Assembly: GCA_965221835.1 (NCBI GenBank)
Contig: OZ244916.1
Location: 1,550,001-1,614,000 of the forward strand
Reading direction: 5' to 3'
Source: Persebacter sp965221835
GTDB lineage: Bacteria; Pseudomonadota; Gammaproteobacteria; Tethybacterales; Persebacteraceae
DNA length: 64,000 nucleotides
This document shows positions 34,561 to 43,135 of the stretch, one piece after another. A program made the translations under genes and the position numbers. Below the pieces are notes generated by a model. That model worked only from the letters and a program-made list of their open reading frames with translations, searched no databases and was not told the DNA's origin. The first letter of the stretch is position 1. Each line of letters starts with the position of its first letter.

Positions 34561-35976
34561 TCAGCAGGAATAATACATTTCAAACTCCACCGGTTGCGGC
34601 GCGGCGCGAAAACGGGCGACTTCTTCGCGTTTTACGCCGATATAGGCGTCTATGCAATCATCCGTAAACACGCCCGTGGAAGTGAGAAACTTGCGCCCTT
34701 TGTCCAATTCGTCCAGCGCGTCCGCTAACGAACCGCACAACTCGCCGATTTTTTGTATCTTGCCATCGCTGTTGCGAAAAGTGTGATACAAATTGAAATC
34801 GCTCGGCGGACCGGGGTCCAACTTATTTTTAATGCCGTCCAATCCGGCAAGCAACAAGGCGGCAAAACACAAATAGGAATTCGCCGACGGATCGGGAAAA
34901 CGGGTTTCCACGCGCCGCGATTTTGCGGACGAATGCGGGATGCGAATGGACGCCGAACGGTTGCGCGCCGAATAGGCGAGTTTTACCGGCGCCTCAAAAC
35001 CCGGCATCAGCCGCCGGTAAGAATTGGTGGACGCGTTCGTCAACGCATTGAGCGCGCGCGCATGTTTCATAATGCCGCCGATATACCACAACGCCTCCTG
35101 CGACAATCCGCCGTATTTGTCGCCTTGGAAAATGTTGCGCCCTTTTTTGGAAATGGATTGATGCACATGCATTCCGCTGCCGTTGTCGCCGCGCAACGGT
35201 TTCGGCATAAAAGTCGCGGTTTTGCCGAATTGGTGAGCGACATTTTGGACGACATATTTCAGAAATTGATTATGGTCGCCGCGTTGTACCAGCGGACCGC
35301 CGCGGGTGCCGATTTCGCATTGTCCGGCGGTTGCGACTTCGTGATGATGCACTTCGGCAATCACGCCGAAATCGCGCATTTTGATGCACATTTCGTTGCG
35401 CATATCCACCAGCGAATCGACCGGCGGCGAAGGAAAATAACCACCTTTCACGCCGGGGCGGTGTCCGGTGTTCGCGCCTTCCAGTTCCATTCCGGACGCC
35501 CATGCGCCTTCTTCGCTGTGGATTTTGTAGCCGGTATCGTGCATTTCGTTCGTCCATTGGACTGAATCAAAAATAAAAAACTCCGGTTCCGGTCCGAAAA
35601 TCGCGCCGTCGCCGATTCCGGTTTTGCGCAAATATTCCATCGCCATCGCCGCAATGGAACGCGGGCAGCGGTTGTAAGGTTTGTTGTCGGCGGGTTCGTA
35701 AACATCGCAAATCAAAACAAGCGTTTGTTCGTCGACAAACGGATCCATAACGGCGGTGGACAAATCGGGTTTCAGCACCATATCGGAATCTTCAATTGCA
35801 CGCCAGCCGGGAATAGAAGAGCCGTCAAAGTTTTTGCCAAAGGCGAAATAAGCGGCATCCACTTCGTCCGCCGGCACGGTGATATGATGAAATTTCCCGC
35901 AAAAATCGGTAAACCGGAAATTCACAAACCGAATTTCCTCGGCTTTAATCTTTTTCATCAATTGAGCGGCGTTCAT
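34561..35976 (-). CDS. glnA: Glutamine synthetase, type I
   Basis: ATP-dependent synthesis of glutamine from glutamate and ammonia. The 471-residue protein shows FTDFCGKFHH, NFDGSSIPGW, EPEFFIFD, NGSGMHVHQS and RNRSASIRIP. The adenylylation Tyr is near residue 397 in FNLYHTF, so GlnE-type control is likely (GSI-beta). GGAGAA precedes ATG 35976. A TATAAT lies at 36022-36027; no sigma-54 site was seen. The 200-base gap upstream shows no gene. Confidence 0.96.
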   Translation of the reverse strand: MNAAQLMKKIKAEEIRFVNFRFTDFCGKFHHITVPADEVDAAYFAFGKNFDGSSIPGWRAIEDSDMVLKPDLSTAVMDPFVDEQTLVLICDVYEPADNKPYNRCPRSIAAMAMEYLRKTGIGDGAIFGPEPEFFIFDSVQWTNEMHDTGYKIHSEEGAWASGMELEGANTGHRPGVKGGYFPSPPVDSLVDMRNEMCIKMRDFGVIAEVHHHEVATAGQCEIGTRGGPLVQRGDHNQFLKYVVQNVAHQFGKTATFMPKPLRGDNGSGMHVHQSISKKGRNIFQGDKYGGLSQEALWYIGGIMKHARALNALTNASTNSYRRLMPGFEAPVKLAYSARNRSASIRIPHSSAKSRRVETRFPDPSANSYLCFAALLLAGLDGIKNKLDPGPPSDFNLYHTFRNSDGKIQKIGELCGSLADALDELDKGRKFLTSTGVFTDDCIDAYIGVKREEVARFRAAPQPVEFEMYYSC

Positions 35977-36262
35977 CAGGTTCTCCTTTGTTGTGTATAA
36001 AAAAAATGCCTGCAGAAACAAATTATAACAAAAAATCCCCCCAAAAACACCCTCCCAATTAAAATATTTTTCGCCCCAATTAAGATTTTCTAATCCCTTC
36101 CCGCGCGAAGTTTTTTTAAGAAAATTTCGAGAACGGACAAGGAAGCGGGCGATCGGAAAATCCGACCGCCGCGGGCGATCGTGACGCGATTTTTTTTCGC
36201 AACGGGCGCGACTATGTTTTAATATGGTGGTGAATGGTTATCGCACAAAAAGCGGAGATATG

Positions 36263-37774
36263 ATGGGAAAGGGCAAACCATTAGTGTGGCAAAATCGCCT
36301 GTACCGTGGCGATTGCTTGGAGGTGCTTAAACGGTTAGAAAAGGAGGGGGTGCAACCTGACTTGATTTATTTGGATCCGCCGTTTAACTCCAATCGCGTG
36401 TATAACATCGTTTTCCGCGAGGGCGGAAAAGATGCGCAACAAGCGGCGTTCAGCGACACTTGGAGCGGGCATCACGCCGATCAGTTGCGTCTGGCGTTCA
36501 CCGACATGCTGGATCGAATGGAAATTTCGTCCGGATTGCGAGAATTGATTGTAATGTGGGTGAATGTGTTATTGCGCGGCGGCAACGACGATCGGCGCAT
36601 GCTGAATTATTTGGTGTACATGACCGAGCGTCTAATTTGGATGCAGCGCGTTCTATCGCCGACCGGTAGCATTTATCTGCACTGCGATCCGACCGCCAGC
36701 CATTATCTGAAAGTGATGATGGATGCGGTGTTCGGGCGCGCCAACTTTCGCAATGAATTGGTGTGGAAACGTTATCGCGGGAAAAAAGCCAATGCCACGC
36801 GCAAATTTGCCGCGGTAACGGATTCAATCCTGTTTTACGGCATGCCGAAAGCCGGCGCGGTGAACATTCCGCATGCGCCGTTGCGCGAAGAATATGTTCG
36901 CGCACAGTACAAGCACGATGACAAGGACGGAAAGGGGCCGTATCGCTTTGGCGGGCGTTTTCCGGATCGCAAGTATTATCTGAATAAGAGCAGAGGGATT
37001 CCCTGTACAAATTTATGGGACGATGTACCGGAACTGAACAGCCGCGCGGAAGAGATGATGGGGTACGCGACGCAAAAACCGGTTGCGTTGCTGGAGCGCA
37101 TCATCAGCGCGAGCTGTCCGGAAGGCGGGCTGGTGCTTGACCCGTTTTGCGGCTGTGGTACGACCGTGGACGCGGCGCACAATCTTGGACGGCGGTGGAT
37201 TGGCATTGACATTTCCAGTTTGGCAATGTCGCACATAGAATCGCGCGCCGAGAGTCGTCTGCAGTTAAAAGCAAAACGCGATTATTCCCTGACGGAATGC
37301 GACCCGCAGACGCGGCGGGAATATGACCGTCTGGCGCCATATGCGAAGCAAAAGTGGCTTGTGGAGCGCGTAGGCGGAATCGTCGGCGGCAAAGGAGCGG
37401 ATGGCGGGGTGGACGGCATTATTCGCATTCATCTCGGGGGGGAGGGCAAAAAAGCGCGCTGGGGCGATTTTGTTATCAGCGTAAAAACCGGCAAACAAGC
37501 GCAACCGGCTCATCTTGATCAGTTGCTCGGCGTGATGGATAGAACGGGAGCCAAAATGGGCGGATTGATTTTGGACCGCGAACCAACCGCGGAAATGTCC
37601 CGGCGCGCGGAGAACAGCCGAGTTCTGCCCTATCAAACGGGGCACTTTTCAGCGAAATTTAAGACTCTGCAGATTCTCACCGCCGCGGATGTGCTGGCCG
37701 GCGTACATTTTGATACGCCGCCAACTTTGGTGAAAGAGCAGGCGAAAAATCGCGCCAAACAACGCATACTGTAA
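36263..37774 (+). CDS. Beta-class DNA methyltransferase with nuclease-like tail
   Basis: Site-specific adenine-N6 or cytosine-N4 methyltransferase, about 503 residues. Motif IV DPPF (about residue 38) comes before motif I DPFCGCGTT (about 292), the beta-class order. The last 150 residues are a separate domain with KGADGGVDGIIRI and FVISVKTGK, which looks like a PD-(D/E)XK (Mrr-type) nuclease fold. Methylase plus this tail is a layout I have seen in many genomes, so it may be a single-chain restriction-modification enzyme. ATG 36263 (or 36260) follows a GGAG; ATG 36224 is also in frame. No partner gene is adjacent. Confidence 0.82.
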   Translation: MGKGKPLVWQNRLYRGDCLEVLKRLEKEGVQPDLIYLDPPFNSNRVYNIVFREGGKDAQQAAFSDTWSGHHADQLRLAFTDMLDRMEISSGLRELIVMWVNVLLRGGNDDRRMLNYLVYMTERLIWMQRVLSPTGSIYLHCDPTASHYLKVMMDAVFGRANFRNELVWKRYRGKKANATRKFAAVTDSILFYGMPKAGAVNIPHAPLREEYVRAQYKHDDKDGKGPYRFGGRFPDRKYYLNKSRGIPCTNLWDDVPELNSRAEEMMGYATQKPVALLERIISASCPEGGLVLDPFCGCGTTVDAAHNLGRRWIGIDISSLAMSHIESRAESRLQLKAKRDYSLTECDPQTRREYDRLAPYAKQKWLVERVGGIVGGKGADGGVDGIIRIHLGGEGKKARWGDFVISVKTGKQAQPAHLDQLLGVMDRTGAKMGGLILDREPTAEMSRRAENSRVLPYQTGHFSAKFKTLQILTAADVLAGVHFDTPPTLVKEQAKNRAKQRIL

Positions 37775-37859
37775 AAACTACCAACAATGTTATTGTGCGA
37801 CTTGCTTTTCTCCGAAAAAGGATGAACGCCAGACATCTCAAACAAACGGCAACCAAAAA

Positions 37860-38357
37860 TCACTCCCGTTTGCCGGTTTTTAGGATGCGTTGTTGTTGTC
37901 GTTGCCAGTCGCGTTTTTGGGTGTCGTGGCGTTTGTCGTGTTGTTTTTTGCCGCGCGCGAGTCCGATGTGCAGTTTGATGTTGCCGCGCGAAAGATGCAT
38001 ATTTAGCGGCACCAAAGTCAATCCCGCCTCTTTTACTTTTCCCAGCAGACGGCGGATTTCGTGCGCGGTCAATAGCAGTTTGCGGCTGCGGGCGGGCGCG
38101 GTTTCCACATGCGTAGACGCCGAAATCAGCGGCGTAAAATGACTGTTCAACAAAAAAAACTCGCCGCGAGTCGGGACGACATAACTTTCGGAAATTTGCG
38201 CCCGTCCGCCGCGCGCCGATTTTACTTCCCAGCCCTGCAAAACCAAACCGGCGGTAAAAGTTTCCAGAATGTCATAATCGCGCCGCGCACGCCGGTTTTC
38301 GCAAATATATTTTTGCGCCGCCCGCCGTGCCGCCGGTGAATTTTTCTTCGCTTTCAT
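37860..38357 (-). CDS. smpB: SsrA-binding protein
   Basis: Partner of tmRNA in ribosome rescue, 165 residues. It has YICENRRARRDYDILETFTAG, LQGWEVKSAR, a long basic middle and the C-terminal tail KKQHDKRHDTQKRDW that enters the ribosomal mRNA channel. The start overlaps the ratA-rnfH gene by four bases. The tmRNA gene itself was not found in the window. Confidence 0.95.
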   Translation of the reverse strand: MKAKKNSPAARRAAQKYICENRRARRDYDILETFTAGLVLQGWEVKSARGGRAQISESYVVPTRGEFFLLNSHFTPLISASTHVETAPARSRKLLLTAHEIRRLLGKVKEAGLTLVPLNMHLSRGNIKLHIGLARGKKQHDKRHDTQKRDWQRQQQRILKTGKRE

Positions 38358-39013
38358 TTCGCCCTCGCCCGCCGTGCCGCGCGCGGATCATTGTCTAACG
38401 GGCGATAAATCTCCACCCGGTCGCCCGCAGACAACGGCGTTTGTCTTTCGCAAATGCGCCCGAAAACTCCCGCCGATTCGGCATCCGCATAACCGCCCGC
38501 CCGCAACGCATCGCCGACCGTCGCGCCATCCGCCAACACGAGATTTTTTTCTCCTTCCGCGGCGGAAGCGACAACGACATTGATTCGCCGTCCCGATATT
38601 TTTTCGGCGCGGTGTAAAAAACAATCCACAAACTTTCCGAAAATCGCGTCAAATATTTTTTCAAACACCGCCCCCAAAAGTCCCGGCGCAAAACGATAAT
38701 CCAAAAAAAACTCCGCGCGACACCGCCCGTCGCCCAAATCGGCAAAACGCCAGCCGCCGGAAAGCGATTTCAGCGGACCGGCGGCGAGACGCATGTCTAT
38801 CCGCGACGGCGGCGAATGAATATTGTCGGTCGTAAAAGATGTTTTCAATCCGCGATAGCGAATGTGCAGAGTCGCGCGGACTTTTTCGCCGTCTCGCGTT
38901 TCTTCCGCCGCCGCGCACCACGGCAAAAATTGCGGATAGGCGCGAATGTCATCCGCCAGCGCGAACATTTCCGCGGCGGTATACGGCACGACGGCAATGC
39001 GGCGCGCACGCAC
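38354..39013 (-). CDS. RatA-RnfH fusion protein
   Basis: A 219-residue protein made of two families usually encoded by neighbouring genes. Residues 1-140 are a RatA/START-type domain (VPYTAAEMFALADDIRAYPQFLPW, FVDCFLHRAEKI), a ribosome-associated or ubiquinone-binding fold. Residues 145-219 are RnfH, a ubiquitin-like domain (LADGATVGDALRAGGY, GDRVEIYRPLDNDPRAARR). No stop or ribosome site separates them. The position directly before smpB keeps the ancestral order. The N-terminus follows dnaB by six bases. Confidence 0.88.
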   Translation of the reverse strand: MRARRIAVVPYTAAEMFALADDIRAYPQFLPWCAAAEETRDGEKVRATLHIRYRGLKTSFTTDNIHSPPSRIDMRLAAGPLKSLSGGWRFADLGDGRCRAEFFLDYRFAPGLLGAVFEKIFDAIFGKFVDCFLHRAEKISGRRINVVVASAAEGEKNLVLADGATVGDALRAGGYADAESAGVFGRICERQTPLSAGDRVEIYRPLDNDPRAARRARAK

Positions 39014-39019
39014 GGCGAA

Positions 39020-40456
39020 TTAGAAATTGTCGTGTGCCGCCCCGCCGCGCGAATCGGACGCGATTTCGGCAAAGCGCGAAAAACGTTTATGAAACCGCAA
39101 ATCTATGCGCCCGACCGGACCGTTGCGGTGTTTGCCGACAATCAGCCGGATTTGCACGCCCTCTTCGGCGGGATTGTTGTAATCCTCTTCCTCGCTTTTT
39201 TCTTCGTGCAAAAATAATACGATATCCGCATCCTGTTCTATCGCGCCCGATTCGCGCAAATCGGAAAGTTGCGGTTCGCGTCCTTTGCCGTCTTTCATCG
39301 CGATATTCCGGTTCAACTGCGACAACGCGATAACCGGCACATCCAACTCCTTCGCCAACGCTTTCATTCCGCGCGAAATTTCGGCGACTTCCTGCGCGCG
39401 ATTGTCGCGATCTTTGGGCGAATGGGCGGTTAGCAACTGCAAATAATCCACCACAATAAGCGAAAGTTTTACTTTTTGGCGCGCCAACTGCCGCGCAAGA
39501 CGGCGGGAACGGCTTTTGAGATCCAAAATATTCAGCACGCTGCTGTCGTCAATATAAATATGGCGTTCGCGCAACCGCCCTTCGGCTTGTCCCAACGCCT
39601 GCCAATCGGGTGCCGACATCGGGCGTCCGCGATAATCCTTGCCGGTGCGCATTTTTTGCATATCTATCTGATCCTGCGACATCATTCGCATCACCAACTG
39701 CCGGTCGGACATTTCCAGCGAAAAAACCGCGACTCCATCGCCGGTCGCCGATACATGCCGGATGATATTCAGCGCGAACGCGGTTTTACCGCCGCCGGGA
39801 CGCGCCGCCAACACGATAAAATCGCCGCCGTGCAATCCCGTTGTCATCTGATCCAAACGCGAATAACCGGTTTTAATGCCGAGAAGGCGGTCAAACTCCC
39901 CCTTATTGACGATATTCGCGAGATATTGAAAAAATTCGGACGCTTTGTCGGCGGCGGAAACAAAACCACCGCCGGAATGCGTATCCGCGGCGACTTCGCC
40001 CAACAACGCTTCGGTTTCGTCTAAAATTTCGCGGGGCGTGTTGCCGCCCGGATGCAAAACGCGGGCGTGCGCGTTTTGTAAAATGCCGTGCATTTTGCGC
40101 AACATCGCGGTTTTTTTAATTTCTTCCGAATAGGCGGAAACATTGATAATCGCGGCGCTGATATTTTCAATTTCAAAAACATATTCTTCGCCGCCCGCAT
40201 CGCCGAGTTTGCCGTCATTTTTCAATGCCTGCACCAAAAGCACGACATCGGCGCGACTTTCGGATAATAATTTTTGGACGGCGGCGAAAATAACCTGATG
40301 CCGTTTGTCGTAAAAATGCTCCACCGCAAGATCGCCGTCAATTTCGTCCCACAAATCGTTGTTATACAGCAACGCACCCAGCAATGCCCGTTCCGCGGCT
40401 ATCGCGTGCGGTGCTTCCGGCGAAGCGACAATATGGAGATGCTGACTCGTGGACAT
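39020..40456 (-). CDS. dnaB: Replicative DNA helicase
   Basis: Hexameric helicase of the replication fork, 478 residues. The N-terminal domain starts APHAIAAERALLGALLYN. The RecA-type ATPase has Walker A ARPGGGKTAFALNI, Walker B LIVVDYLQLL, and VIALSQLNR with QDADIVLFLHEE. TATAAT ends six bases before ATG 40456 and no Shine-Dalgarno is present, so it may also be made from a leaderless message besides read-through from topB. Confidence 0.95.
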   Translation of the reverse strand: MSTSQHLHIVASPEAPHAIAAERALLGALLYNNDLWDEIDGDLAVEHFYDKRHQVIFAAVQKLLSESRADVVLLVQALKNDGKLGDAGGEEYVFEIENISAAIINVSAYSEEIKKTAMLRKMHGILQNAHARVLHPGGNTPREILDETEALLGEVAADTHSGGGFVSAADKASEFFQYLANIVNKGEFDRLLGIKTGYSRLDQMTTGLHGGDFIVLAARPGGGKTAFALNIIRHVSATGDGVAVFSLEMSDRQLVMRMMSQDQIDMQKMRTGKDYRGRPMSAPDWQALGQAEGRLRERHIYIDDSSVLNILDLKSRSRRLARQLARQKVKLSLIVVDYLQLLTAHSPKDRDNRAQEVAEISRGMKALAKELDVPVIALSQLNRNIAMKDGKGREPQLSDLRESGAIEQDADIVLFLHEEKSEEEDYNNPAEEGVQIRLIVGKHRNGPVGRIDLRFHKRFSRFAEIASDSRGGAAHDNF

Positions 40457-40462
40457 ATCGCC

Positions 40463-40468
40463 ATTATA
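40463..40468 (-). promoter_or_regulatory. -10 element with six-base gap to dnaB ATG
   Basis: TATAAT on the minus strand in the 44-base gap between topB and dnaB, six bases before the start codon. No -35 seen. Confidence 0.45.
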
Positions 40469-40500
40469 CCCCGCCGCCGCCGCCTTTTATCGGCAGATAT

Positions 40501-43128
40501 TTATGATTTTTTTCGCGGCGCGGACTTTGCGGATTTGACGGACTTTTTTGCCGCCGCCGGTTTTGCGGATTTGACGGGCGCGGCGGATTTGACGGATTTT
40601 TTCGCCGCCGCTGTCGCCGCCGCCGCCGATTTGCCTGCGGGACGAGGCGCGAATTCAAAACCGAGTTTGCCGGTTTTTGCGGTCATCGTCAAATGTGCCG
40701 AAAACGGGCGGCGATTTTTTTTGGAAATAAAACCGGACAAAAGCGCGGTTTTGCCGTCTTTTAATAGCGCGGCAATTTCCTCTTCTTTCATTTCCCGATT
40801 TAGCAAGCGGCGCGCCATGCCGAAATCGCACCCGGGCGTTTTTTCGCAGATAAAGCGGGCGCCCGCATCGCGCACTTGCGCCCCGCATTTCGGACACGGA
40901 CCGACAACGGCTTTTTCGTTCAATTCTTCGGCGGACAATGTCGCGCCGCTGCTCTGCTCAAAATCAAACTGCGCGCGCCAGACATCGTTTTCGTCCCGGC
41001 GCAAAAACACTTCGGCGGAAAACTCGCGCCCGAGGCGGCTGCGGAATCCGTCCAGTTCCGCCGTTTTGCCATCTTGCAAAAGCGTTTCCGCTTCGGCAAT
41101 TGAAAATTCGCGTCCGGCAATGTCTTTCCAAATAAAAAACGCGCATTTTTGACAAGAAAATCGCCGGAAACTCTCGCGCACTTTGCCGCCGCAAGCGGGA
41201 CATTTCGCCGCCAAATCGGCGTAATCGCCCGAAATATTTTCCACTTCGCCGCATTCTTTCGCCGCCGCCACAACGCGAGTCGCCAATACGCGAATTTCCG
41301 CCATGAATTTTTCGTGGTCAAAATCGGCGTTTTCCACGCGCCGCAGTTTGTGTTCCCATTCGCCGGTCATGGCGGGCAAAGTCAAATCTTCCACTTTCAG
41401 CGCGCGCAACAAACGCAACAACGATTGCGCTTTCGGTGTCGGCACGAGTTCGCGCCCGTCCCGCACGACATACCGCTCGCGCACCAGCCCTTCAATAATG
41501 GAGGCGCGAGTCGCCGGCGTGCCCATTCCGCGTTCGCGCATCGCCTCGCGCAACTCTTCGTCTTCTACGAATTTTCCCGCGCCTTCCATTGCCGCCAGCA
41601 AAGTCGCCTCGTTGTAGCGCGGCGGCGGAGTCGTCTTTTTTTGTTCGGATTGCACATCGGCAACCGCCACCGTTTCGCCCCCCGCTTCGTTGTCCGGCGA
41701 CAGCGGCGGCAGAACGGCATCCCGGGGCATTTGCCCGCCCACTTCCCGCCAGCCGGGCGATATCAGAATTTTTCCTTTCGTCAAAAACGGATGATCGCCG
41801 ACCATCGTGCGCCGTTCGGTAATTTCGTATTTGGCGGGCGGATAAAACGCCGACAAAAAGCGGATGAGAATGGCGCGATAGATTTTGCGCTCCACATCTT
41901 TCAGCCCCGTTTTAATTTCGCCGGTCGGCACTATCGCGAAATGGTCGGAAACTTTGGCGTTGTTGAAGATTTTGCGATTGGCGGGCGAGACCATATTTTT
42001 TTCTAAAATGGCGGCGGCGAATTCTTCCAATCCCTCGCCATCGCGCGCGAGTGCCGCCAGCGTTTTTTTGACCGTCGCCGGATAATCTTCGGGCAACGCT
42101 TTGGAATCGGTGCGCGGATAAGTAATCATTTTGTGTCTTTCGTACAACGCCTGCGCCGCACCCAAAGTCGCGCGTGCCGGAAGTCCAAATCGGGCGTTCG
42201 CCTCGCGCTGCAGCGAAGTCAAATCAAACAGCGGCGGCGATGCTTCGGAAGAAGGGCGCTTTTTTTCTTCCGCCCGCCCGGTTTTGTCGCGACAATCGGC
42301 AATGATAGTTTCCGCCTTGCCGGGCGTAAAAATGCGTTCCGGTTTGTCGTCTTTATCGTTTTTAACGGCGTTTTTGGCGGCGGCGGGATCGTGCCACACC
42401 CCCGCATATTCCCCGTTCGCGGCGGCGAATGTCGCGCGCACTTCCCAATAATCGCGGGAAACAAACGCGGCAATCAGCCGTTCGCGTTCCACAAGAATCG
42501 CCAAAGTCGGTGTTTGTACGCGCCCGACGGTCGTGAGAGAAAATCCGCCGCCCGAAGAACGCAACGCGGTCATTGCGCGAGTCGCGTTAATGCCGACCAA
42601 CCAATCGGCTTCGGCGCGGCACACTGCCGCATTTTGCAGCGGGCGCATTGTGTCATCTTCGCGCAGTTTCGCAAAACCGGCGCGAATTGCCGCCGGTGTC
42701 ATGGAATTCAACCACAACCGCCGCACCCGTTTTGCGCCTTTGCTGCTTTTGCCGCCGCTTTTGTTTAAATAGCGCATCAGATTATAAAAAATCAACTCCC
42801 CCTCGCGTCCAGCGTCGCAGGCGTTAATGACATCGCCAATATCGGCGCGGCGGTATAGTTTTTGCAATACGCGCAGGCGTTCGGAAGACGCCTTAATCGG
42901 CGACAAATCAAAATAATCGGGCAACACCGGCAAGTTGGACAAACTCCATTTGCCGCGCTTGACTTCAAAACTTTCCGGCGCGGTCATTTCCAAAAGATGC
43001 CCGACCGCCGAACTGACGATATAATCATCGCCTTCGTAAAAATCCTTTTGCCGTTTCATCCCGCCGAGGGCGCGCGCAATATCGCCGGCGACCGACGGTT
43101 TTTCTGCGACAATCAGCGTTTTCGTCAT
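40501..43128 (-). CDS. topB: DNA topoisomerase III with basic tail
   Basis: Type IA topoisomerase that separates linked DNA, 875 residues. It has TOPRIM LIVAEKPSVAGDIARAL, DAGREGELIF and the active Tyr in ITYPRTDS. The C-terminal part carries two Cys4 zinc ribbons (CPACGG..CQKC; CPKCGA..CEKTPGC). It ends in a Lys/Ala-rich histone-H1-like tail, as in several betaproteobacterial TopB proteins. Eight bases follow the gyrB stop, so it is co-transcribed with gyrB. Confidence 0.93.
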   Translation of the reverse strand: MTKTLIVAEKPSVAGDIARALGGMKRQKDFYEGDDYIVSSAVGHLLEMTAPESFEVKRGKWSLSNLPVLPDYFDLSPIKASSERLRVLQKLYRRADIGDVINACDAGREGELIFYNLMRYLNKSGGKSSKGAKRVRRLWLNSMTPAAIRAGFAKLREDDTMRPLQNAAVCRAEADWLVGINATRAMTALRSSGGGFSLTTVGRVQTPTLAILVERERLIAAFVSRDYWEVRATFAAANGEYAGVWHDPAAAKNAVKNDKDDKPERIFTPGKAETIIADCRDKTGRAEEKKRPSSEASPPLFDLTSLQREANARFGLPARATLGAAQALYERHKMITYPRTDSKALPEDYPATVKKTLAALARDGEGLEEFAAAILEKNMVSPANRKIFNNAKVSDHFAIVPTGEIKTGLKDVERKIYRAILIRFLSAFYPPAKYEITERRTMVGDHPFLTKGKILISPGWREVGGQMPRDAVLPPLSPDNEAGGETVAVADVQSEQKKTTPPPRYNEATLLAAMEGAGKFVEDEELREAMRERGMGTPATRASIIEGLVRERYVVRDGRELVPTPKAQSLLRLLRALKVEDLTLPAMTGEWEHKLRRVENADFDHEKFMAEIRVLATRVVAAAKECGEVENISGDYADLAAKCPACGGKVRESFRRFSCQKCAFFIWKDIAGREFSIAEAETLLQDGKTAELDGFRSRLGREFSAEVFLRRDENDVWRAQFDFEQSSGATLSAEELNEKAVVGPCPKCGAQVRDAGARFICEKTPGCDFGMARRLLNREMKEEEIAALLKDGKTALLSGFISKKNRRPFSAHLTMTAKTGKLGFEFAPRPAGKSAAAATAAAKKSVKSAAPVKSAKPAAAKKSVKSAKSAPRKKS

Positions 43129-43135
43129 CCGCCGA

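Noticed and set aside
36022..36223. Sigma-54 promoter for glnA
   Set aside because: No TGGCAC-N5-TTGCA pattern was found; only a weak -10 is visible.
40274..41152. 292-codon plus-strand frame opposite topB and dnaB
   Set aside because: It crosses two sure genes and encodes low-complexity text.
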